DNA from: Baffinella frigidus
Lineage: Eukaryota; Cryptophyceae; Cryptomonadales; Baffinellaceae
Length of the DNA: 10,995 nt
Direction: 5' to 3'
Assembly: GCA_026770585.1 (NCBI GenBank)
Contig: MU646339.1
Span: 663,506 to 674,500, forward strand
The notes under the pieces are model-generated. The model searched no databases and was not told where the DNA came from. It saw nothing but the letters and a program-made list of their open reading frames with translations. Positions 1 to 9,200 of the stretch are shown piece by piece; position 1 is the stretch's first letter; the number at the start of each line of letters is the position of its first letter. Position numbers and translations under genes: made by a program.

Positions 1-146
1 AGAGAGAGAGAGACAGAGAGAGGGCGAGCGCGGGCGTTGGTACCAGGAACACCCAGAGTTAGTCAACTGTGATGCAAATCATTGGGTATCCATACGATCT
101 CACGTGAAAACAGACCAAATGCAAAACACCGTGCGCAGCACCGCAC

Positions 147-230
147 CGTTGGGATGTTCTTCTGCAGCGGTCGCACGATGCGCACGATGCGGATCGTCTT
201 GAAGTTGCCCAGGCTGATCGACGACATCAC
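147..230 (-). CDS. Exon: S4 voltage sensor of the downstream repeat
   Basis: It begins phase 0 at acceptor GCGTAG. It reads VMSSISLGNFKTIRIVRI and continues VRPLQKNIPT. K-x-x-R-x-x-R-x-x-R with RPLQ is a textbook S4 with four basic charges at three-residue spacing. The exon end is uncertain. A phase-0 donor GTGCGG gives 147. The better-scoring GTGAGA would extend it to 104, adding VRCCARCFAFGLFS and leaving phase 1. The S5 that must follow lies beyond the window start. Confidence 0.78.
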
Positions 231-3200
231 CTACGCCGCAGAATGAAACGTTAGCGTTTTTCGTAATGTTGGCGTTGTTCGACAAATTGGTTGTTCGTAA
301 TGTTAGCGTTGTTCGACAAATCGCGAACATGAAACGTTAGCGTTGTTGTTAAGACAGATTGGTTCTGGAGATACAGCCGTGTCGTTCTTTGTGAACCTGT
401 CTTGGCAAATACAGGAATCATGACCTAGGAACAAGAGAACCTAGCGCTGCCTGCGTTAATCTAATCTCATCACAATGATGAGACCGGAAGTCAATTCATC
501 GGGGGTTTGGTGCAAATCCGTCAACTTTTGGAGTGGAAACGATCAGTCAACCCCAAGTCAGGCAGAGATAGAGATCGGCCTCAGCACCTACGAACGAGAG
601 GCCGCACACGGTTGACTAAACCGGGCAGGTTGGTTCGCACCGGGGTAGCGACTTATCCACTTAGCGGCGGCCGAGGACCTTTTCACCTTGAATTCAAGGT
701 GAAATTCCGGTTAGGTTCTAGGGCAATGGATAAGATTCTAGAACACATCGTTTAGATGGACTGTATCCGTGAAGCCCCCGGTGGCTGCTAAGTGGCCGGC
801 AGGGTTGGGGCCAGGGAAAGTTTAGAGTTTCGGGTTTTCGGGGAAAGGGCGACTCACGTCAATCATCATAATCTGGATGAAGACGAAGTCCAGCATGTTC
901 CACCCGCCCTCCTGTTTTCGGGTTTGAGGTTTGGGGTTTGGGGGGTTTGGGGGGGGTTGGGGGGTTTGGGGTGTGTGGTGTGTGTGTGGAGTGTGTGTTG
1001 TGTGGGGTGTGTGGTGTGTGTGGTGTGTGTGTGGTGTGTGGGGTGTGGTGTGTGGTGTGTGTGGTGTGGGGTGTGGTGTTTGGTGTTTGGTGTTTGGTGT
1101 TTGGTGTTTGTGGCTTGGGGTTTGGGGTGTGTGTGTGGGGTGTGTGGGCAGTGGGGTTAAGGGTTTAGGGTGTGGTGTGTGGTGTGTGGGGTGTGGTGTG
1201 TGGGGTTTGGGGTGTGGGGTTTGGGGGGTGGGGTTTGGAGTTTAGGGTTGAAGGTTGAAGGTTTAGAGTTCAGGGTCTGGGGTTCGGACCTCAGTCGAGG
1301 AGAAAAACGGAGGCTTCCCTGCCGGGAACTCGATCGTGCGCCGCATGGGCAGCGCCTGCGATTCATCCGGATGTCAAATTACCACTTGTAAATCATTTCT
1401 GTGATTGTTTCAAATTACCACATGTAAATCATTTCAGCAATTATTTCAAATTACCACTTGTAAATTATTTCTTCAAATTTACCACTTGTAAATTATTTCA
1501 AATTACCCTTTACATAATTATTACCCCTCATATAATTATGTAAGGAAAAACGGAGGCTTCCCTGTCAGGAACTTGATCGTGTGCCGCATGGGTAGCGCCT
1601 GCGATTCATTCGAATGTCGGCTTTAGGGTTTAGGGGATTCATCCGAATTTCAGGTTTAGGATTTAGGGAATTTATCCGATTTTCGGGTTTAGGATTTCGG
1701 GTTTTGGATTTGGGGGATTTCAAGCGCCTGCGTTTCAATTGCAATTGTTTCAAAGTACCACCTGTGAATGATTTCAAATCACCACTTGTAAATTATTTCA
1801 AATTACCACGTACACATTCATTTTCAAAATAACACTTGTAATTATTTCAAATTACCACTTGGATTATCTTTAATGCAGAACACTTTTGAACGTCGAATTA
1901 CGTCTGGGTTTCCAGTTAAAGGTCTCGGAGTGATGAATCAACTTAGAAGCCACCGGTGCTTTCGGGAAGCGCCCCATCTAAACGGCTCCCGTACAACTGG
2001 CAAATCATTTCGCCAGTAACGTGACCAATATCCCCGGATATCCGGGGAAGATTCGCGTCGGTCACTTTTAAGTGGAGTGTGTACCTGAGAAAACGTGCCC
2101 AATGCGTTAAGTGGCCAAACGCGTTAAGTGGCCAAACGCGTTAAGTGGAGGGTGGGGTGAACCTGGGAAAACGCGCCGAACGCGTACATCTTGGACAACA
2201 CCTCGACCGTGAAGAAGACTAGGAGTGACCTGCGAACGGGGGAAGTTGACATAAGTTGACACTTTATCTTAAGATGACATACACTTTATTATCCTAAGTT
2301 GACATAAACTTTATTAAGTTGACGCACAAGCGCAAGCGCTTCACGCCAGGGGGAGAGGTGGGACGAGACCAGAGGGCTCAAGCTGCCCGTAACCACCCCA
2401 GAGGGTGGGTGCGGGGTGTCCACTTAGCAGCGACCGAGTTCCTTTCCCCCCAGATATCCGGGGGAAATGCGGTTAGAGTCCAATGCAAATGGATAAGATT
2501 CCAGTACAAATCGTTCAGAGGGACTGTATCCGTGAAGCCCCCGGTGGCTGCTAAGTGGGCCTGCGCCTTTGCAGCGAACCACGCAACGGCATAACTCAGG
2601 ACGTAAGGTTGAGGCCCCCTCCTTTGAACAGTGTTTCAAAACACCGTTTTGTGCTATCTCAAGGGTGGAATTCTATATGTTATCCTCGAAATAGCTTTAC
2701 AATGTTCACCATATTCACGAAATCCCTTCGAAGTCCGCTGTGTGGCTGAACCGGGCCCTTTTTCGTGCCAAAGTTGACGGATTTGTACCACGAACCAGGT
2801 TTGTCAACTTAGGAGTAGTCCAGCCTAGCGAATGATAGCGAGCCAGAGACGGGCGGGTGCGAGGGGATGCCAAAGAGGATGGAGCTTTCTTTGTTCGTAG
2901 TGAGGACTCATAACCTGAACCTGCAACAGCATTCACGTGCGGGACTCATAACCTAAACCAAAAAGGGCTCGAAACCTGTCGATGGTCTTGCGAAGTTCCG
3001 GATCCAGAGAGGGGTCTTCCTCTGTGTCGACCTGCGCACGAGAAGATTTGTTTAGTCAACTTTTTCTTCTTCTTCTTCTTTATTGCTCTCGATACAGGTC
3101 CTAAATGAGCCTTGAGTTGAGTGATACAAACGTCTAGGAGCCTTAAGAAATGGGCTCACCTCGGAAACGTGATCTCAGTCAACTGTATGAGTTCAGTCAA

Positions 3201-6200
3201 CCGTATGCGCGAGTCCTGGTACAAATCGAATCCATTGCTGAGGGGAAACCGGAAACTCGAGCATAATGCTGGCCGTTCCTCAAAGCAAAAGAGAACCTCC
3301 GTTACTCCAAACCTTTGAGATTTTTAGAAGAAGTGATTACATTTAGTTCAGCGTTCTCCTGTGGTGGGGCAGGGGCAGGTTACGAAAACGAGGACAACTA
3401 ACAAAAACGAGGACAACTGACGAAAATGAGGACAACTTACGAAAATGAGGACAACTTCGGAAATGAGGACAACCTACGAAAATGAGGAGAATTTACAAAA
3501 ATGAGGACAACTTACGAAAACGAGGACAACTCACGAAAATGAGGACAACTTACGAAAACGAGGACAACTTACGAAAACGAGGACAACTTACGAAAATGAG
3601 GACGACGGAGAAGATGATCGCAGCCGCGACGAAGAGATTGAAGTTCTTGTTCTCCACCAGATCGTAGATAAACGCCCGGATCGTCTGGTTCAGCTGCGGG
3701 GCGGGGGGTTCTTTTTCACTCCAAAGTTGACGAATTTTCACTGGAAATCGAGGACTGTCAACTTAAGGTTAGTCTGCGACGGTTGAGAGTCTTCACCAGA
3801 TCGTAGGTAAACGCCCGGATAGTTTGGTTGAGCTGCGGGGCGAGGGGTTCTTTTTCACTGCAAAGTTGACGGGTTTGCGCCCGGAATCCCAGGACGTTAA
3901 CTTAAGGATAGTCTGAGATGGTTGAGCAAACCTACCCTCAAATTTGACAATACAGTTCTAATCTCCAGTGTAATTCCCCATATGTCGTGGCCTGCTCTCA
4001 GAGGCCGGCTGTGTGAAATGAAACATACATCGTATCATCGAGGTTCTTTCTGAGGGTAATCACAAAGAAGAAGAAGCTTACATCGCGTAGGAGCTTCCCG
4101 ATCCCTTTCCACTCCCTTTGACCAGGCCTAGAGATCCTCTGAACGTACATCGTAAAGCAGCTTCCTGATCCCGCACAGTCCCCGACGAGGGCTGCAGTTG
4201 ACTAATCGTCCATGTCGCCCGAAACCGGGCGCCCCCTGGTACAAATCGTACCCCCCCCCCCCCTTATGGAAAGGTCCATTAGTTTGCTACAGGACTTGGC
4301 GTTGGTGAATTTTCTCTTTTTCAGGTAACGTACATCGTAGAGGAGCTTCCTGACCCCTGCACGCCTTGTGGCTGCCTCAGGGCCAGTAGACTGTCTTACA
4401 GCGAATAAAAGGACTCTTCGACTGCCCTACTGTACGATTCGATTCAGGTGACTGCCGTGGGCTAAGTTGAGAAGCATTCCCTTTGACCAGGCCTAGAGAT
4501 CCGGCCCTCCGATTTTCTCTTTTTCAGGTAACGTACATCGTAGAGCAGCTTCCGGATCCCTGCGCGGTCCCCGACCAGGGCTGCGGCGACGTCGTCTTTG
4601 CGCAAGTCCTGGGTTGCGGTTTTGGGTTTTGGGTTTTGGGGTTTTGGGGGTTTGGGGTGTGGGGTGTGGGGTTTGGGGTATAGGGTTTAGGGTTTAGGGA
4701 TTAGGGTTTAGGTTTTAGGGTGTAGCAACACGTATGGTGTGTTGATTACGTTAAGGGTTCAGGGTTTAGGGTTTAGGGTTTAGGGTTTAGGGATTAGGGT
4801 TTAGGGTTTCGGGTTCCGGGTTTTGGGTTTCGGGTTTAGGGTTTGGGGTTTAGGGTTTCGGTACGGCTCAATTACCGCAGCGATAATGATGTCCCAGAGC
4901 TTCTGTTTCGTCGAGGTTTCGCCTTGCTCCGCCGCCCGGTCAACCACCACCTACCGCGGAAAACGCCGTTTTTGTGTGAGCCGGATTGTTTTTGTGTGAG
5001 CCGGATTGTAGAGTGACAACCACGCCAGAGGGGAGAAAGGAGCAGTCCGAGCAGGGCTTCCCTTTGGCCAAACAGGCGCCTTTTTGGCCAAAGAGAAGCC
5101 ACCCCCGGAATCGAACCGCGGGCGCAAGACCTGTCTTCCTTATCGATTTCTGTTGATAAGGATTAGGACATATCCTAAACCTTATTAACCGAAATCACCA
5201 CCCGTCAACGTACGATTGAAAAGTTGATCGGTGTACATTATGGCTGTTGCGGGGCTCAGAACCTGTTTCCAGCGGAACTGGAACTCCTTGAGCGAATCCT
5301 CGTCAAGGTTCTGCTTCCGGAGCCTGTCCCATAACTCAGCGAGAGGATACGTCTTCGCTTTCCCGTCGATCAGGTCGTTCATTTGAACCTGTTTAGGTTG
5401 TGGGGTGGGGGGTTTAGGGTTTAGGGTTTAGGGTTTAGGGTTTAGGGTTTAGGGTTTAGGGTTTAGGATTTCGGGTTTAGGGTTTAGGGTTTAGGGTTTA
5501 GGGATTCGGATTTCATACGCCTCATCTGAACCTGCCAGAGAGAGAGGAAAGTGTGTTTCTAGGGTTATGTTCTGTGGCTTGGGGCTTAGGTTTTGGGTTC
5601 TGCTTCCGGGTCGTCTCCCAGAGGTAGAGCGATTCCGGCAAATGTTGACCGCTTTTCGGGTTGCTGGTTTGACGATTTGCTCATCTCATTTGTAATAGAA
5701 TTCTCGAAACGGTGCGTTTTGAAAGGGCGTAAAACCTTTTTCTGGTTCAAATGAAATCATCAAAACGTCAGATCAGCAAACCAAAAAGATGCCAACATTT
5801 CCCGGAATCGCTGTACCGTTCAGATTTCCTAAAGCCTGGACTGGTGACTGCGTAGAGCCATCATTCAGATCTTTCACCCGCACCCCCCACTCGGTGAGCT
5901 ACGGATATTTCAGGACCCCCAGATATGGTGGTCACGTGATCAAATTTGTACGAGAAAGGCCTCCAAGAACATTTTCGGGGCAAGATGGCTTTTAAAAAGT
6001 GGTTTGTAGTCGTTTTTGTAAGGCCACGGTTCGCCTGGCTACACGAGGCTACCCAGGCACCCAGAATAAATGTGATTGTAGGGATCACGTCCAAGATCTG
6101 TACGATAGCTGGTCACGTTCCCGCGGTTTAAGCTCGGGAACGTGATCAACTCCCATACAAATCCTCAAGAAGAGGTTTTAGTAGGTTTTATAAAAAGAGC

Positions 6201-9200
6201 AGGTTCGCCTGGATACCTGGTTCTTCTGGAAGAGCTGGATTTGGAGGCAGGTGCGTTGGTCCTCTGTGAACTCGAAGTTCTCGAGGATCAGCGCGATGAA
6301 CATCCGCAGAACCTGCCACACACCCAAATATAAGGTCGAGGCTCCCTCAATTCAAAAGTGTTTCCTGGTCCTCTGTAAACTCGAAGTTTTCATGAACATC
6401 CGCAGAATTCGTGCGCCACGCCATAAATAACAAACCAGGATGTATGGTTAAGGCTCCCGACATTCAAAAGTGTTTCCTGGTACGGATGAAACGTTGTTGC
6501 GCATGGGAATGGCTGCAATTGCCGGCGCTGAACCTTAATCCCTAAAGGTCCTGTGTAAACTCGAAGTTCTCTTTGGGGTTTAGGAATTAAGGTTTAGGGT
6601 TTGGGGTTCAGGGTTTAGGGTTTAGGGTTTAGGGTTTAGGGTTTAGGGTTTGGGGTTTAGGGTTTGGGGTTTGGGTTTTGGGGTTTGGGGTTTAGGGTTT
6701 GGGGTTTGGGGTTCAGGGTTGGCGTACCAGGAAGTTGGCAATGTAGTAAAAGACCACGAAGTAACCCACCTGCGGCCGAAAGAGCATCAGTCAACTTTCA
6801 CATCAACCACGCTGAAAGTTGACATCTATGCTGAAAGGTGGACAGATGCGTACCACAGACCCGGGAAATCAACCGCCGGGGTGGTCGTTTTGATGAGCCC
6901 TGTCTCCCACGAACCATGATGCCACAAGGTGAACTACGGGCCGTCAAAAGTCAACTTGCCCCGACGCAATTTACTCTAAGGCCTTCCTGGTGCTAATTTG
7001 ATCACGTTACCCCCCAGATCTGGAGGTCCTGAAACCTTTGCTGTCGTCTGAGGGGCCACCATAAACACTTTCGGAACATAATAGAATCTGTGGGTAAATA
7101 CGCTCATCTTAGCTTTTTTATGCCTAAAAAAGCATATCCACCCTTATCTTCGGCGTTAAAAGCCTTAAGATACACACCAGATTCTGTTTTGTTCCGAAAT
7201 GAATCGGCGACCCTCGTGGAAAAGGTCTTCGTGGTTCGGGTTTCAGGTTTCAGGTTTCTGGTTTCGGGATCAGTGTTCAGTTGTTTCTTCATTCGGGGTT
7301 CGGGTTTCTAGTTTCTGGTTTCTTGTTTAGGGACCAGTGTTCAGTTGTTTCTTATTCCGGGTTTCGGGTTTCGGGGTTCGGGGATCGGAGTTAGACCCCG
7401 ACGACGTCCTGCTCCTCCATTCCGATCCTGAGGTTTTCGTTGTAGCTCTCTCCAAAGACAAACTCAACCAGAAACCCGTTTCGGTATTCGGGTATTTGGT
7501 TTCGATTTCCCTCAAAGTCCCCCAATTTTTCAGGATTTTCGGGAAAATTCAGAGATTTTCGGGGATTTTCGGGTTGTTTCAGGTTTCCGGTTTCGGGATT
7601 CGGGGTTCGGGTACCCCAACGACGTCCTGCTCCTCCATTCCGATTCGCAGGTTGTCGTAGTAGCTCTCTCCGAAGAGGAACTCGATCATCGCCTTCATCG
7701 CCTCCATCATGTACTGATTTCGGGTTTATTACTTATTATTCATTATGTATTGTTCATTGTTAATTATTTGGTGTTGATTATTTATCATTTATTATTTTTC
7801 ATCTTTTGTTCATTGTTTAGGGATTAGTAGTTAGGGGGCAGTTAGGGTTGAGGGCTCGTTTTTTAAGGGTTGAGGGGTTGCGTAGTAGCTTTCTCCGAAG
7901 AGAAACTCGATCATCGCCTTCATCGCCTCCAGCATGTACTGTGTGGGGTGTGTTGTTGATTATTTATTATTTAATTTATTTATTTATTCATTATTTGTTG
8001 TTTGTTGTTGATCGTTTATTATTTATTATTCATTATTTATTATTTACTGTTTATTATCTATTATTGATTGTACATTGTTTATTGTTTATGGACTAGGGGG
8101 CGGTTAGGGTTCAGGGTTCGAATTTGCAAGGGTTTAGGTTGTCGTAGTAGCTTTCTCCGAAGAGGAACTCGATCATCGCCGTCATCGCCTCCAGCATGTA
8201 CTGTGTTGGGGCTTATTATTTATTATTTATCACTTAGTATTTAATATATATCATATATCATATATTATATATTGTTTCTCATTTATTATTTATGGTTGAT
8301 TGTTTAGGAATTATGGGGCTGTTAGGTTTTGGGGTTCGTTTTTCAAGGGTTCAGGGTGTCGTAGTAGCTCTCTCCAAAGAGGAAATCATGGTATCCCGCA
8401 TGTACTGCTCGCCGCGCTCAACGTATTATATAAGTTATATTATACAATTTATAGTAACATATTAGTTTCTGGCAACGAATATTACTACACAGTTCTGGCA
8501 ACAAAAATTACTACCACGCCAGATTCCAGGAAGATGTCGCCGAAAGTCAATTTCCCCTGAAGGCAGTTGTTTTCAAAAGTCAAATACCGTACCAGGGTAC
8601 GGTATTAAGACAGTCACCACCCTCCTCCAATCTGGCGTGGTACGCAGTTCTACGTATTAGTTTCGGGCAACCAACATTCCACACGAGAACGCTAGCGGGA
8701 CCTATTTGAAACCGAGATGTAGCCATTGTGTAGTAACGTTCTTTGCCTTTGGAGCCATTCTAGGCGAAATTAGCCCAGACGCGAGGTTGGAACACCCTAT
8801 CCTGGTACAAATGTTTACAACGCCACATGTGAATAGTCCCCTCGTGCATTCTTGTGTGGTTACTACACGGTTGGGCCATAATAGTAACCCCAAGACCCCC
8901 GAGCTAACCCGCAATCTACAATACCTCATAATCGATGCGTACCGAGACGGGCTTGTCTCAAGGCCCATCAACTTTTGGATCACTCATCTCCAGGCTGAGA
9001 GTCATAAACAAGAAGAAGAAATACAAGAAGAAGAAATACAAGAAGAAGAAGAAGAAGAAGAAGACGGCCAAGAAGAAGAAGAAAAAGGCACCTGGTAATC
9101 ATTGCGGCGCTCGTTCAAGCTCGAACTTGACGGAGACCAACCTCGCTCCAAAGGCAACGAAAGTTACTACACAAAGGCTAAATCTCGGTTTCAAACAGAC

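Larger units (their letters stand above)
5912..7034. repeat. Inverted pair of about 40-bp repeats around the S6 exons
   Basis: TTTCAGGACCCCCAGATATG...GGTCACGTGATCAAATT at 5912-5950 is matched on the other strand at about 6988-7034. A related hairpin, TCACGTTCCCG/CGGGAACGTGA, lies at 6113-6145. The two S6 exons lie between the arms, so this is two dispersed copies rather than one element. Confidence 0.45.
7722..8330. repeat. TTATTATTTATTCATT spacers of the pore-exon array
   Basis: Three AT-rich blocks (7722-7815, 7945-8090, 8206-8300) separate the pore-exon copies. Each is followed by a short TTAGGGNGNNGTTAGGGTT stretch. Together exon copy and spacer form a tandem unit of about 200-260 bp. 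Confidence 0.7.

Noticed and set aside
792-1245. Cys/Gly/Val-rich plus-strand open frames
   Set aside because: They are direct translations of GT-rich satellite in all frames, with no initiation context or domain.
3380-3606. CRISPR-like array
   Set aside because: Units are head-to-tail 19-mers with no spacers, in an evident eukaryotic intron.
4511-4526. Strong plus-strand acceptor-like sequence TTTTCTCTTTTTCAG
   Set aside because: It occurs twice as part of the duplicated flank of the minus-strand linker exon. The minus reading gives phase-compatible exons and the plus reading gives no conserved protein.
5100-5130. tRNA-like B box (GGTTCGATTCC on the minus strand)
   Set aside because: The T-arm word is present, but the T stem pairs imperfectly and no matching acceptor strand, anticodon arm or A box was found upstream.
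5185-5382. Free-standing 65-residue gene starting at the Met codon
   Set aside because: The open frame begins two codons after an AG acceptor and a GTACGT donor cuts it before its stop, so it is better explained as an exon.
5403-5509. True chromosome end
   Set aside because: The array is short, interrupted, internal and flanked by exons of one gene on both sides.
7104-7292. 62-codon minus-strand frame (KAFNAEDKGGYAFLG)
   Set aside because: It lies inside the 131-bp foldback element and continues into GGTTTC repeat; no acceptor or donor frames it as a channel exon.
8706-9098. 130-codon plus-strand frame ending in Glu/Lys runs
   Set aside because: Half lies in an inverted-repeat arm and the rest is AAG microsatellite; no recognisable domain.
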